In this document: in pieces, positions 27,448 to 37,497 of the stretch
Position numbering within the stretch: the first letter of the stretch is position 1
How the letters are laid out: each line of letters opens with the position of its first letter
Assembly (NCBI GenBank): GCA_026709505.1
Contig: JAPOSW010000057.1
Location: 1-62,075, forward strand
From: Gammaproteobacteria bacterium
GTDB lineage: Bacteria; Pseudomonadota; Gammaproteobacteria; Arenicellales; Poriferihabitantaceae
DNA length: 62,075 bases
Reading direction: 5' to 3'
Notes under the pieces: generated by a model
What the model saw: only the letters and a program-made list of their open reading frames with translations
The model's database searches: none
What the model was told of the DNA's origin: nothing
Made by a program: the position numbers and the translations under genes

Positions 27448-29307
27448 ATGGCAGACATCCTCACAATCAAGAATCTTCAAGTCGAATTCGACTATCACAA
27501 CAGTCGAATCCCGGCGGTGAGAAACATCAGTTTCCGTATACCCCAAGGCCGCACAGTTGCACTGGTTGGCGAATCCGGTTCGGGAAAATCAGTGACTGCA
27601 CAGGCAATCATGCAGATTCTGCCAAAAAAAGCCCATGTCACGCACGGCAGTATCCGCTTTGATGATCCGGAGAACGGGAATTCAGCCGAAATCGTCTCAC
27701 TGGATCCGATGGGCAGACAGATGCGGGCGATCCGGGGCGGCAGGATATCCATGATTTTCCAGGAACCCATGGTGTCATTGTCTCCCGTACACACGGTTGG
27801 AAATCAGATATCCGAGGCCCTTCTATTGCACCGTGACGTCAGCAAGTCGGAAGCCATGAGGCTTTCGCAAGACATGCTTGATCGAGTTGGCTTTCCCGAT
27901 CCGAAAAGAGCCATCAATACCTATCCATTTGAATTGTCCGGCGGTCTCAGGCAACGAGCAATGATCGCATGCGCTCTGGTCTGCCGGCCGGCCATCTTGA
28001 TTGCGGATGAGCCAACCACCGCTCTTGACGTGACCATTCAGGCTCAAATTCTGAAACTCATCTCCGATATGCAGCGTGAGTTGAACATGGCGGTGCTGCT
28101 GATTACCCATGATCTGGGAGTGGTGGCTAATGTTGCTGATGAAGTGGTGGTGATGTACCACGGACAAATCATGGAATCCGGAATGATTGAAGATATTTAT
28201 CGCAATCCTTCGCACCCATATTTGAAGGCCCTGATGAAAGCAATTCCCCATTTCGACATGAAGCCCGATGAGAGGTTGACCCCGGTTCGGCATATTGAAT
28301 CCTCAGTTGGAGAATTACTGCGAATTGATGTCGACAGGGAATTGCAGGCGAACCCGGTACATCTGGAGGTTCGTGACATCAGCAAGTCATTCAGAATCAA
28401 GAAAAACCCGATCTTCGGGAAATCGGCGGCGCCTGAAATCAAGGCCGTTTCCGGAATCGGGTTTGATGTCTATCGCGGAGAATGCTTTGGGCTGGTTGGC
28501 GAGAGTGGTTGCGGTAAAACCACCCTATCCAAGATTCTCATGAAGGCACTTTCTCCAGACGAAGGAAATATTGTCTATTATGACAAAACCGGTCAACAGG
28601 GGGTTGACGTGCTCGCTCTTGAAGGAGATGAACTGTTTAAGTTCAGACGCAAGATGCAGTTTATCTTCCAGGATCCATTCAGTTCCCTGAATCCAAGGAT
28701 GACCGTGTTCGATATTATTCGTGAACCCCTGCTGATTCATGAGATTGGAGATCTCGACTATCAACGGGAATTTGTCAAGGAACTGGTTCGGGTGGTGGGA
28801 CTGGACCCGCGATTTCTGAACCGCTATCCACACAGTTTTTCAGGTGGTCAGCGCCAGCGGTTGGGAATTGCCCGGGCACTTGCGCTGAAGCCTGATTTTG
28901 TGATTTGTGATGAACCTGTATCAGCACTGGACGTCTCGATCCAGGCGCAGATTCTTAATCTGCTGAAGGATTTGCGAAAGGAGCTTGGATTGACCACCAT
29001 ATTCATCACCCATAATCTTGCGGTTGTGAACTATATTGCTGATCGGGTCGGTGTGATGTGCCGGGGCAGGCTGGTTGAAATCGCCGATCGGGATTCACTG
29101 TTCGAGAATCCGGTTCATCCATACACTCAGGCATTATTGGGCGCTGTCCCACACCCCGATCTCGCCAAGCCACTGGATTTTGACAGTGCTCTGGAATCGC
29201 AGGCCTCAGATCCTGCATCATGGTCAGCACCCTTTCGCTGTGATGAGTCCGCAAGTCTAGAACTGCATGAAATCAAACACGGTCACCGTGTCTTAAGAGA
29301 GGCCTGA
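27448..29307 (+). CDS. yejF: Peptide ABC transporter, duplicated ATP-binding protein
   Basis: A 619-residue cytoplasmic protein with two complete ABC ATPase domains. Domain 1: Walker A GESGSGKS near residue 45, signature LSGGLRQR, Walker [13 protein letters not shown]. Domain 2: Walker A GESGCGKT near 352, signature FSGGQRQR, Walker [13 protein letters not shown]. Oligopeptide-transporter C-terminal extensions ([21 protein letters not shown]) follow each domain. It powers the two permeases downstream. It is longer than E. coli YejF (about 530 residues) owing to linkers and a C-terminal tail. It is first in an operon ordered F-A-B-E; the next gene starts one base after its stop. Confidence 0.9.
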   Translation: MADILTIKNLQVEFDYHNSRIPAVRNISFRIPQGRTVALVGESGSGKSVTAQAIMQILPKKAHVTHGSIRFDDPENGNSAEIVSLDPMGRQMRAIRGGRISMIFQEPMVSLSPVHTVGNQISEALLLHRDVSKSEAMRLSQDMLDRVGFPDPKRAINTYPFELSGGLRQRAMIACALVCRPAILIADEPTTALDVTIQAQILKLISDMQRELNMAVLLITHDLGVVANVADEVVVMYHGQIMESGMIEDIYRNPSHPYLKALMKAIPHFDMKPDERLTPVRHIESSVGELLRIDVDRELQANPVHLEVRDISKSFRIKKNPIFGKSAAPEIKAVSGIGFDVYRGECFGLVGESGCGKTTLSKILMKALSPDEGNIVYYDKTGQQGVDVLALEGDELFKFRRKMQFIFQDPFSSLNPRMTVFDIIREPLLIHEIGDLDYQREFVKELVRVVGLDPRFLNRYPHSFSGGQRQRLGIARALALKPDFVICDEPVSALDVSIQAQILNLLKDLRKELGLTTIFITHNLAVVNYIADRVGVMCRGRLVEIADRDSLFENPVHPYTQALLGAVPHPDLAKPLDFDSALESQASDPASWSAPFRCDESASLELHEIKHGHRVLREA

Positions 29308-29308
29308 A

Positions 29309-31213
29309 TTGATTTTTCACCCATCCTTGAGATTCACGGCTCTGGTTGCGGCATCCCTGCTTCTCATGCAGGCGGCATTGGCTAGTCCTGAACATGAGCC
29401 GCCTATTCTTGTGCAGGCGGTGCAATCCGGAGACCTTCCTCCCATGTCAGAGCGATTGCCGGAAAATCCACGGATTGTGCAGACCTCAAAAAATGGCCTC
29501 ACCTCCGGAAATTACGGGGGAGTCATGCGGATGCTGATGGGAAAGGAAAAGGATATTCGTCGAATGGTGGTTTTTGGCTATTCCCGACTGGTCGGATTCG
29601 ACCTCAATCTGGAGTTGACGGCCGATATTCTGGAGTCTTACGAGGTTCGTGAGGGACGCGAGTTCATTTTTCGTCTCCGCAAGGGACATCGCTGGTCCGA
29701 TGGGCAGCCGTTTACCTCGGATGATTTTCGTTTCTACTGGGAGGATGTGGCCAACAACGACGACTTGTTTCCCTTCGGGCCCTCAAAAACGTTTCGAGTG
29801 GAAGGCGAGCTGCCGATTGTCGAGTATCCGGATGAATGGACAGTTGTCTATCGCTGGAATCGCCCAAACCCCCATTTTCTGATCGAGCTGGCCTCCCCCA
29901 GACCACTGTTCATTTACATGCCGCGTCATTACCTGGAATCCTTTCATCCGCGTTATGCAGATCGAGAGGCTCTTGATGAACAAGCCAAGAATCGTGGTAG
30001 CCGCAACTGGTCCGGTTATTTCCTGAAGAAAGCCAGGCAATATCGGTTGACGAACCCTGAGCTGCCTTCACTACAACCCTGGGTGAATACCATCAGCCCT
30101 CCAGCCGAGCGGTATGTATTCAAGAGGAATCCTTACTTCCACAGAGTGGATGAAAATCATTTGCAGTTACCCTATATTGATCAGGTTCAGGTCAATATCG
30201 TATCGAGCAGTCTGATTCCGGCCAAGACCGGAGCCGGCGAATCCGATCTTCAGGGGCATTATCTGAGACTGGACAATTTCACGTTCCTGAAAGAGGGTGA
30301 GCAGCGAAACGGCTATGATGTATTGTTGTGGAAGACCCTGAACGGATCCCACAAGGCGCTGTACCCGAATCTGAACAGTCGGGATGAAGAATGGCGGAAT
30401 CTGGTCCGCGATGTTCGTTTTCGACGGGCTTTGTCGCTAGCGGTCAATCGGCGTGAAATCAATCAGGTCATCTACTATGGCCTAGCCAAAGAGAGCAGCA
30501 ATACAGTCTTGTTGGATTCGGTCTTCTATGAGGGTGAAATGCAGGCATGGGCTCGACATGACCCGGAAGAAGCCAATGCCTTGCTGGACTCCATTGGACT
30601 TGATGAACGCAACAAAAGGGGACTGCGGCTGATGCCCGACGGTCGCCCTTTGGAGGTGATTATCCATACAGCAGGGGAGTCGACTGAAGAGACGGATATC
30701 CTCGAGCTGATTCATGACAGCCTGCTCAAGGTTGGCATCAAGGTCTATACCAAGCCTTCGCAGCGCGAGGTGTTTCGAGAACGCATATTCTCTGGCGATG
30801 TCATGATGTCGGTTTGGACCGGTCTGGAAAATGCCATGCCGACATCCGGACTCAGTCCGGGTGAACTTGCGCCAACCAGCCAGAACCAATATCAATGGTC
30901 GCGCTGGGGGCAATATCATGAAACTAATGGCAAAGCTGGCGAAGAGCCGGATCTCCCCAGTGTTCGCCGGTTGTACGACCTGTATCTCCAGTGGTCTGAA
31001 ATTACCGATGTTCAGCAAAGGCAGGAAATCTGGCGGGAGATGCTGCGCATCTATACCGATGAAGTCTTCAATATCGGAATCGTCAACTCGGTTCCGCAGC
31101 CGATAGTCGTCAACAGCAGATTGAGGAATGTGCCAATTGAAGGGCTGTATGCCTGGTTTCCGACATCCTATTTCGGGGTTTATTACCCTGACACGTTCTG
31201 GTTCGATGAGTAA
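29309..31213 (+). CDS. Periplasmic peptide-binding protein of Yej-type transporter
   Basis: A 634-residue solute-binding protein (SBP family 5). It starts with TTG directly after yejF and has a Sec signal peptide ending near LMQAALA-SPEH. The domain shows LRKGHRWSDGQPFTSDDFRF, VRFRRALSLAVNRREINQVI and a C-terminal segment of the family. YejA relatives deliver peptides such as microcin C to YejBEF. Substrate specificity cannot be read from the sequence. Confidence 0.88.
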   Translation: MIFHPSLRFTALVAASLLLMQAALASPEHEPPILVQAVQSGDLPPMSERLPENPRIVQTSKNGLTSGNYGGVMRMLMGKEKDIRRMVVFGYSRLVGFDLNLELTADILESYEVREGREFIFRLRKGHRWSDGQPFTSDDFRFYWEDVANNDDLFPFGPSKTFRVEGELPIVEYPDEWTVVYRWNRPNPHFLIELASPRPLFIYMPRHYLESFHPRYADREALDEQAKNRGSRNWSGYFLKKARQYRLTNPELPSLQPWVNTISPPAERYVFKRNPYFHRVDENHLQLPYIDQVQVNIVSSSLIPAKTGAGESDLQGHYLRLDNFTFLKEGEQRNGYDVLLWKTLNGSHKALYPNLNSRDEEWRNLVRDVRFRRALSLAVNRREINQVIYYGLAKESSNTVLLDSVFYEGEMQAWARHDPEEANALLDSIGLDERNKRGLRLMPDGRPLEVIIHTAGESTEETDILELIHDSLLKVGIKVYTKPSQREVFRERIFSGDVMMSVWTGLENAMPTSGLSPGELAPTSQNQYQWSRWGQYHETNGKAGEEPDLPSVRRLYDLYLQWSEITDVQQRQEIWREMLRIYTDEVFNIGIVNSVPQPIVVNSRLRNVPIEGLYAWFPTSYFGVYYPDTFWFDE

Positions 31214-31243
31214 TTCCGGGACGGCGCTTCAAGGGGGCATGTG

Positions 31244-32242
31244 ATGGCTGGATATATCCTGAAAAGGCTATTTTTCATGATCCCGACCTTGTTCGTGATC
31301 AGTGTTTTGGTGTTTGTGATTATTCAGTTGCCGCCCGGAGACTATCTGGAAACCTATATTGCTGAATTGGAAAGTCAGGGGGAGTCTGTTGACCCTGATC
31401 GCGTCAATTTTTTAAGGGCTGAATACGGACTGGACAAACCGATTTACGAGCAGTACTTCGTATGGGCATCAGGCATGCTGGTCGGAGACTACGGGTATTC
31501 CTTCGAGTATGGACTGCCGGTCAATGAAGTGATTGGCGATCGTCTGTTTCTGACCATCATTATTTCTGTAGTCACCATTATTTTTACATGGGCGATTGCC
31601 TTTCCAATCGGTATTTATTCGGCCACTCATCAATACAGCTGGGGGGATTATGGACTGAGCTTTATCGGGTTCATTGGCCTTGCAACACCTAACTTCCTAT
31701 TGGCTCTGGTGATGCTGTACCTAGCGAATGTGTATTTTGGAACTTCGATCGGTGGCCTGATGGATCCGGCCTATATTGATCAGCCCTGGAGAATCGACAA
31801 GTTTCTTTCCGTGCTTGAGCATTTGTGGATTCCCGTGGTGGTCATTGGAACCTCGGGTACTGCGGGCATGATTCGCAGGCTTCGGGCCAATCTGCTTGAC
31901 GAGTTGCAGAAGCAGTATGTGGTCACAGCCCGTGCCAAGGGCCTGCAGGAGAAAAAACTGGTCCGAAAGTACCCGCTTAGAATGTCGATGAATTTTTTCA
32001 TTGCCGATATCGGCAGTCTGCTGCCCAGTGTTATTTCGGGTGCTGAGATTACTGCCATTGTGCTTTCACTTCCGACTACGGGACCGATGATGCTGAATGC
32101 CCTGCAAAGTCAGGACATGTATCTGGCTGGTTCATTTCTGATGTTTCTGGCCATGTTGACCGTGATCGGCGTCATGCTCTCGGATATTCTGCTGGCCATG
32201 CTGGACCCGAGAATACGCCTACAGGGAGGTGCGACCAAATGA
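31244..32242 (+). CDS. yejB: Peptide ABC transporter permease YejB-like
   Basis: A 332-residue inner-membrane permease with about six membrane segments. It starts with YILKRLFFMIPTLFVISVLV, the standard N-terminus of DppB/OppB/YejB proteins, has QLPPGDYLETY, and shows the cytoplasmic coupling-loop pattern VTARAKGLQEKKLVRKYPLR. The ATG at 31244 is preferred over the adjacent GTG at 31241. It overlaps the next permease gene by four bases (ATGA). Confidence 0.9.
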   Translation: MAGYILKRLFFMIPTLFVISVLVFVIIQLPPGDYLETYIAELESQGESVDPDRVNFLRAEYGLDKPIYEQYFVWASGMLVGDYGYSFEYGLPVNEVIGDRLFLTIIISVVTIIFTWAIAFPIGIYSATHQYSWGDYGLSFIGFIGLATPNFLLALVMLYLANVYFGTSIGGLMDPAYIDQPWRIDKFLSVLEHLWIPVVVIGTSGTAGMIRRLRANLLDELQKQYVVTARAKGLQEKKLVRKYPLRMSMNFFIADIGSLLPSVISGAEITAIVLSLPTTGPMMLNALQSQDMYLAGSFLMFLAMLTVIGVMLSDILLAMLDPRIRLQGGATK

Positions 32243-33384
32243 GCATGCATTACGTCTCGGAAGCGCCATTCGATGCTCATTCGGTCGAGCAGCTTACACC
32301 CGAACAGGAGAAGCTGTATCTAGCTTCGCAGTGGCGGTTGATGTGGCTCAAACTCAAGCAGCATCGACTCGCTGTTGGATCAAGCGTGGTATTGATCATC
32401 ATTTATCTGCTTGCGTTATTTTGTGAATTTCTCTCTCCATACAACCTGCATACACGGCATACCGATTACATCTATGCGCCTCCACAGAGAGTGCATGTAT
32501 TTCACGAAGGAGAGTTCGTGGGTCCATTTGTATACGGCTATCGATATCAGCTCAACATGGAGAATCTGAAGCGGGAATATACTCCTGATACCCAAAATAT
32601 CCAGAAGCTTCGATTTTTCTGTCGGGGAGACGGGTACCGATTCTGGGGATTGTTTGAAACCGATGTCCATTTTGTATGTCCGGCTTCTGACGGATACTTG
32701 TTCCTGTTTGGCACGGACCGTCTTGGACGTGACATGTACTCAAGAATTCTGCATGGGGCAAAGATATCGTTAACGATTGGCCTGGTTGGCATCGCCTTGA
32801 GCTTTATTCTGGGAATCGTGATTGGAGGGGTTGCGGGCTATTATGGTGGAGTGGTAGACAATGTCATTCAGCGCTTGATTGAGATATTGCGTTCGTTTCC
32901 CGAACTGCCTCTATGGATGGCACTGTCTGCGACCTTGCCGGTAACCTGGAGTCCGATACTGGTGTTCTTCGGGATTACCCTGATTCTTGCCCTGCTGGAC
33001 TGGACCGGACTGGCGAGAGCCGTGCGTTCCAAATTGCTGTCGCTTCGCGAGGAGGATTATTGCACTGCGGCTCAATTGATGGGTGCTAGGCCAAGGCGCA
33101 TAATCGGGCGTCATTTACTGCCAGGGTTCATGAGCCACCTGATTGCATCAGCCTCTCTTTCCATCCCGGGCATGATTCTGGGCGAGACCGCCTTGAGCTT
33201 TCTGGGGCTTGGGCTTCGCCCGCCCATCACGAGTTGGGGGGTGTTGTTGAATGAGGCGCAAAATATCAATGTCGTAGCGCTTTATCCCTGGCTGATGCTG
33301 CCGGTTGTACCGGTGATTATTGTTATCCTGGCTTTTAATTTTCTGGGCGATGGATTGCGCGATGCAGCAGATCCTTACAAATGA
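32239..33384 (+). CDS. yejE: Peptide ABC transporter permease YejE-like
   Basis: A 381-residue permease of the DppC/OppC/YejE type. It has a first membrane segment near residues 45-65, then a periplasmic stretch typical of YejE, LFGTDRLGRDMYSRILHGAK near residues 155-175, and the coupling loop EEDYCTAAQLMGARPRRII. ETALSFLGLGLRPP near the C-terminus is the usual signature. It closes the operon; decayed sequence begins right after its stop. Confidence 0.9.
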   Translation: MSMHYVSEAPFDAHSVEQLTPEQEKLYLASQWRLMWLKLKQHRLAVGSSVVLIIIYLLALFCEFLSPYNLHTRHTDYIYAPPQRVHVFHEGEFVGPFVYGYRYQLNMENLKREYTPDTQNIQKLRFFCRGDGYRFWGLFETDVHFVCPASDGYLFLFGTDRLGRDMYSRILHGAKISLTIGLVGIALSFILGIVIGGVAGYYGGVVDNVIQRLIEILRSFPELPLWMALSATLPVTWSPILVFFGITLILALLDWTGLARAVRSKLLSLREEDYCTAAQLMGARPRRIIGRHLLPGFMSHLIASASLSIPGMILGETALSFLGLGLRPPITSWGVLLNEAQNINVVALYPWLMLPVVPVIIVILAFNFLGDGLRDAADPYK

Positions 33385-33429
33385 AGCTGGACGACAGCGA
33401 CAGGATTTTGCAGGCCGAGTCAAAATCGT

Positions 33430-33675
33430 TCATAATGTGATCTGCATCTGTTTTCGACCGTAAAGTCTTTGATGTAGGTAGCTTGCCGTATAGGGGGCAT
33501 AAGAATCCTCATTTGTCGGTTTGACTCGAGCAGTGCAATAAGCAACTGAACTTATACTGTATGAAGGCAGGAGAATGTTTTCACAGAGCAACTTTAGATT
33601 CAGTCACTTGTAATTTGTGTTCTTCAATGCTCAGTAATACAGATTGAATCCATCCACATAAACTGCTGTACGCAT
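33430..33675 (-). pseudogene. NYN-domain (PIN-like RNase) gene remnant, copy 1
   Basis: The minus strand from the ATG at 33675 reads MRTAVYVDGFNLYY, then TGA, ALKNTNYK, then TGA, LNLK and PSYSISSVAY. VDGFNLYYGAL is the N-terminal motif of NYN/LabA-like predicted RNases. The other copy (33430 to 43916 are separate loci; see 43311-43916) has Gly and Trp at the two stop positions, so both stops are single-base nonsense changes (GGA to TGA, TGG to TGA). Only about the first 80 codons remain before similarity fades next to yejE. Confidence 0.7.
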
Positions 33676-33699
33676 TTTCTGACTGACATTAAAGCAAAA

Positions 33700-33725
33700 G
33701 GTTTGGAGAATTTCTTCTCCAAACC
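33700..33725 (-). terminator. Hairpin with T-run upstream of NYN remnant, copy 1
   Basis: On the minus strand GGTTTGGAGAA-GAAA-TTCTCCAAACC forms an 11-base-pair stem followed by TTTTGCTTT, 25 bases before the NYN ATG. The same element occurs before the second NYN remnant. It could be a terminator or attenuator belonging to the mobile unit. Confidence 0.6.
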
Positions 33726-34312
33726 CTGCGGCCCGCCGACGAAACGACGAGGGAAGTAGCCTGCATCATAACGTATTATACGATTAACCTACAATTCAAA
33801 ATTTTCCTAATTCTTAAATTGAAAACTTCATTCCCATTACAAGCCGGGTTGAGCTGGATGACGGAATACTCGGGAATTGTCTGAAAGGCTGGATTCGGTC
33901 CATGAGCGGAATTCATTTCCATGCCTAGCGGAGGGTAGCTTCAGATCGACGAGTCGTGTTTTGGAGCGACCATCAGGCCAGTCATCACTTGGATACTGCA
34001 ATCGAAAAGCTCGTGCGGGTGGCGCAGTTTTCGCCATGATTTAAATTTGACTCAAAATTAAGGATTATGTGCTTTCAAGACACCTAATTTCCAGATGCGA
34101 GTACATCAGCATGGATCATTAATGGCCTGACCACGGTATTTCCATGGTATATGCCTGTCTCACATTTTTGTGGACTAATTCGGTAATCCAGAGAATTCAG
34201 TTAGCGTGGGATCATCCTACAATTAAGCGGAAGGGGATACAGTTGGAATATATAATCGATAGGCATATCGTGCCTTAAGAAACATGAGAACAAGTCGGCA
34301 AAGGGGTATCTA

Positions 34313-35767
34313 TTGAAAGATCCACAGACTCTAAGCATGATTGATGACTTGCGCGGACTTCCGTCAGAAACCCAATGGCTGGAGTTCAAGGAAAATAATG
34401 CGAATCCGGGTATGATCGGCAAGCTGATTTCTGCACTGTCTAATTCCGCACAACTTGCTGACCAACATTTTGCGCATGTAATATGGGGAATACGTAATAC
34501 AGACCATGAAGTGGTCGGCACCACATTTGCACCTGCCCGCCAAATGCAAAAAGGTCAACCATTGGAATTATGGCTTTCTCAACGGTTGCAGCCAGACGTA
34601 GCTTTTACTTTTGAATCGGTTAACTATCAAGGGATGAAAGTAGTTCTTCTCAGGATACCGGCTGCTAGTAGTGCACCCGTTGAGTTTGACCGAACAGCCT
34701 ATATTCGTATTGGTAGCGCAACCTCCCGCCTCTCGGATTATCCTGACCGCCAACGAGAATTATGGATCAAGTTACAGTCGCATGCGTGGGAAACCGGAAC
34801 CGCATTGCAGTTCTCCGGTAGCGATACTATCCTTGAGAAGCTTGACTACGTTAGCTATTTCGATTTCACAGGCCAGCCCTTGCCGGAAAACCGGGAAGGG
34901 ATTTTGAAAAAGCTGATTGCTGACCGCCTGGTGCATCAGGACGTGGGTGGTCGCTGGGCCATCACCAATCTTGGCGCAATCCTGTTTGCGAAGCGGTTGG
35001 AGGATTTTCCCACCTCAATCGCACGCAAGGCTATTCGTTTTGTCGTCTATGCAGGTGATAGTCGTGCTGATACGGTTAGACATCGAAAGGATGTCCAGCG
35101 GGGCTATGCCGCCGGCTTGGGAGAGCTGGCAGATCATATTCGTGACTTGTTGCCTCAAAATGAACAGATTAACGGAGTGTTTCGTGAGGAGACATTGCTT
35201 TATCCTTCAATTGCCATACGGGAACTGATCGCCAATGCCCTGATACATCAGGACATGACAGTCTCTGGCTCCGGACCTTCGGTTGAATTGTTCCTGCATC
35301 GTCTTGAAATTACCAATCCTGGCCTGCCGCTGGTTAGCCCTGATCGATTCATTGATATGCCTCCCCGTTCCCGCAATATGGAATTGGCAAAACTGATGCG
35401 TCGCATGGGCCTTTGTGAAGAACTGGGAACCGGAATCGATAAAGTGATCACCGCCATTGAGCTGCATCAGTTGCCTCCTCCGGATTTTCGGGAAGAGGGA
35501 GGTGCTGTTCGTGTCAAGCTTTTCGCTCCTCGCCGTTTTGCAGCAATGACAACGGAAGAGCGGAATCGGGCTTGTTATCAACATGCATGCATAAAGTATA
35601 TTGGCGGAGACCGAATGAAAAACTCCACCCTATGCAAGCGCTTCGGAATTGATGCTAGGAATGCATCCCAAGCTTCCTTGATAATCACGCAGGCACTTGA
35701 TAAAGGGTTGATTAAGCGGGCAGATTCCTCGCACCCCCGGGCTGGGTATGTCCCTTTTTGGGCATAA
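34313..35767 (+). CDS. AlbA_2 (Schlafen-like) plus HATPase regulator
   Basis: A 484-residue protein (TTG start; internal ATG at 34337 possible). The N-terminal AlbA_2 domain shows ETQWLEFKENNANPGMIGKLISALSN split over about residues 18-45 and later FDRTAYIRIGS. The middle has ATP-binding HATPase_c_4 features (IAIRELIANALIHQDM, near 302-317, and LCEELGTGIDKVI near 363). The C-terminus looks like a winged helix. This is the COG2865 architecture, described as transcriptional regulators, with relatives found in defence loci. It stands alone in a repeat-rich segment. Confidence 0.85.
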   Translation: MKDPQTLSMIDDLRGLPSETQWLEFKENNANPGMIGKLISALSNSAQLADQHFAHVIWGIRNTDHEVVGTTFAPARQMQKGQPLELWLSQRLQPDVAFTFESVNYQGMKVVLLRIPAASSAPVEFDRTAYIRIGSATSRLSDYPDRQRELWIKLQSHAWETGTALQFSGSDTILEKLDYVSYFDFTGQPLPENREGILKKLIADRLVHQDVGGRWAITNLGAILFAKRLEDFPTSIARKAIRFVVYAGDSRADTVRHRKDVQRGYAAGLGELADHIRDLLPQNEQINGVFREETLLYPSIAIRELIANALIHQDMTVSGSGPSVELFLHRLEITNPGLPLVSPDRFIDMPPRSRNMELAKLMRRMGLCEELGTGIDKVITAIELHQLPPPDFREEGGAVRVKLFAPRRFAAMTTEERNRACYQHACIKYIGGDRMKNSTLCKRFGIDARNASQASLIITQALDKGLIKRADSSHPRAGYVPFWA

Positions 35768-36124
35768 AACAGAAAAATGTATTTTCTTGATCGGAATTCG
35801 ATTATTCAGGAAAAATTTAAGCAGTAGACTGTGTTAAGTCTGTATAACCATATGAAATGTATGAGTATTTATCCTTTATTTCGTTCTTGATCGTGTTTTG
35901 ATTGCGAGCAGGTGGTTCAGGCAAAATGCCAGAAAGACGACTCTCTCCAATAAGTATGCACTTACCGATATGTCATGCTTATTGACCGGTTGCATTGTCA
36001 TGCGATAGTGCGGCATGCTCATTAGTCAGGGTAAGAAGTAGTATCACGGCAAAACGGGAAAGTCCTGCCGAAATTTTGACATATTCGAACGAGACTCGTA
36101 TAAGAGTCGCTTTAGGCTATTATC
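35768..36124. other. Intergenic with a dispersed repeat
   Basis: No gene is seen. It contains one copy of the dispersed repeat also present twice at 43035-43179. Confidence 0.4.
35883..35928 (+). repeat. Dispersed repeat, copy A
   Basis: Starts TTCTTGATCGTGTTTTGATT and continues GCGAGCAGGTGGTTCAGG. Related copies are at 43035-43079 and 43135-43179, downstream of the second NYN remnant. Confidence 0.6.
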
Positions 36125-36413
36125 CTATCACTTGGATACACTTGACAAAGGGAACAGAATGAACGATTGGCAGGAATGTTCATTTTAGAAGCAAGACACG
36201 GAAAAACAATCGAGCAGGTACATGTCTCGAATCGTTGCGAAACCGGACTGCCCTGTTCATCCGTATTCACCCTTGGTTTTACAGGTGTCAGGCTGCATCA
36301 ACATGGATTGAAAACATGCTGTATGTCAATAGGTTGTATTAACCGCCATGTACTGTTCACGGAACGAAATTGATTACTCCTTGTCAAGTGTGTCCAAGTG
36401 ATAGGCTATTATC
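36116..36413. mobile_element. 280-base element with 24-base TIRs and 9-base target duplication
   Basis: The element proper is 36125-36404. The left end begins CTATCACTTGGATACACTTG, and the right end read on the minus strand begins CTATCACTTGGACACACTTG; over 24 bases they differ at one position. GCTATTATC flanks both sides (36116-36124 and 36405-36413), a perfect 9-base target-site duplication. A small frame of 68 codons inside has no recognisable domain, so it is best read as a non-autonomous (MITE-type) element. Confidence 0.85.
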
Positions 36414-36493
36414 AATGTGTAAATTCGGTTTGTTAAACGATCATGCAAGATACTTGACTTTTTTGCCAAGGCTTTTGGCAATCTCTGCAATCT

Positions 36494-37204
36494 CTATAGC
36501 CTATGTGTTTCCGAACAGATAACGGTATTTTCTCCTGTCATCTGACTGCTGAAAGGCGAGCCGTTCGGTCGATTGAGAAATTTGCCCACCATGACCAGCG
36601 TATTGACTGCGAAGCAGTGGATGAAAGTGGTCAAATATAAAGTGTTCGGGATTTTCCGTTCCATTAAATTAGGCGAAGTCGGATGCCGAGGCATATTCCT
36701 GCCTTGGTTGTATCTGCGCCGAGGGCCGGCAAGAGCTCGATCCTGAACGAGATCGCCCGCAACCCGGAGAGGCTGCGGTGGGAAGGTGTCCCTGTACCGA
36801 TGGTGCTGATGCTCAAGTCCGGCGACATCCAGGGATCCCCGGACATTCTCAGGCCGCTGGCCGAGAAGGTGCATCCTTCCGGGTCCCGCGAGTTCATGGC
36901 AGGAATCAGCAGGGACACCCGGAACAAACCTCAGCATGTCGTCGACTGTAGAAGCCTGGTTCTGCTCGATCTGGTCTCTGTCAATAACAATGACCATGCC
37001 CGGATATTCAAAAGGATCGATAGGGTTTCTGGTTGCCGTGACGGATATGGCTTGAAGGGCGGCTTGATCCTGTTCGTCATTAGTTTCTTCTGTATTCGAA
37101 GACTGGGCCAGTACGCCGGTTTGCATGAGGCTGCAAACAGCAATAATGCAGAACAAGCCGAACACATTCCGATTCTTGCGGTATGATTGGTATTTATTAT
37201 TCAT
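36494..37204 (-). pseudogene. TonB-dependent receptor, truncated by foreign sequence
   Basis: From the ATG at 37204 the product has a signal peptide (to about GVLA-QSS), a TonB-box-like AISVTATR and the start of a plug domain: PFEYPGMVIVIDRDQIEQNQ then TVDDMLRFVPGV. This resembles heme/hemoglobin receptors. After about 98 codons, near 36911, the frame runs antisense through a piece of the ATPase family and then unrelated sequence until a stop at 36494. The rest of the plug and the beta-barrel (normally about 600 residues more) are missing. A Fur-box-like site lies upstream, as expected for an iron receptor. Confidence 0.8.
36716..36911 (+). pseudogene. Fragment of the AAA-type ATPase family
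   Basis: About 65 codons (APRAGKSSILNEIARNPERL, then WEGVPVPMVLMLKSGDI and onward) closely match the first 65 codons of the gene at 2-1126; much of the nucleotide sequence is identical as well. It begins at the Walker A motif and stops abruptly at the receptor sequence. GC is high compared with both flanks. It lies antisense within the broken receptor frame. Confidence 0.85.
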
Positions 37205-37363
37205 TCGAAAACATGAAGGTTGGTTTTATTTTGAAGGCATATGGAATGCCCTGGTCATATTTGTGATTCTTCGGAAATACCAGCGGTAGATGGGGAGAGT
37301 TGCGTTAGATCATTTCATTCTTGGGAACCGGCGAGCATTTTCATTTCAACTTAAATTAAATGT

Positions 37364-37382
37364 GATAATGATTCCAATTATC
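37364..37382. promoter_or_regulatory. Fur-box-like operator
   Basis: GATAATGATTCCAATTATC matches the 19-base Fur consensus GATAATGATAATCATTATC at 15 positions. It lies between the divergent receptor and the exbB-tonB operon, where iron-responsive repression of both would act. Confidence 0.75.
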
Positions 37383-37392
37383 AATAAGATTT

Positions 37393-37421
37393 TTGATTAA
37401 TTAACTAGCATTGCTTATGAT
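37393..37421 (+). promoter_or_regulatory. Sigma-70-like promoter of the exbB-tonB operon
   Basis: TTGATT and TATGAT are separated by exactly 17 bases, 11 bases downstream of the Fur-like box and about 75 bases before the ATG at 37498. Confidence 0.6.
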
Positions 37422-37497
37422 ACTCTTCACCCCCGTCAAGAAACTGTCGTTGAGGTTTTCCGCTTGTGATCATGGATTCATCATCCGGGTCATTCCC

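Larger units (their letters stand above)
33385..34312. other. Region of decayed sequence between yejE and the AlbA_2 gene
   Basis: About 930 bases holding an NYN pseudogene and its upstream hairpin (33430-33725). An unrecognised minus-strand frame of 66 codons at 33837-34037 starts MAKTAPPARAFRLQYPSDDW; it has no visible family features. Confidence 0.5.

Noticed and set aside
33837..34037. 66-codon minus-strand frame as a small gene
   Set aside because: No recognisable domain or ribosome site; it lies in decayed sequence. Mentioned only in the region note.
36463..36481. TTGCCAA / TTGGCAA hairpin as a terminator
   Set aside because: The T-run is on the wrong side for plus-strand termination and the loop is not typical.
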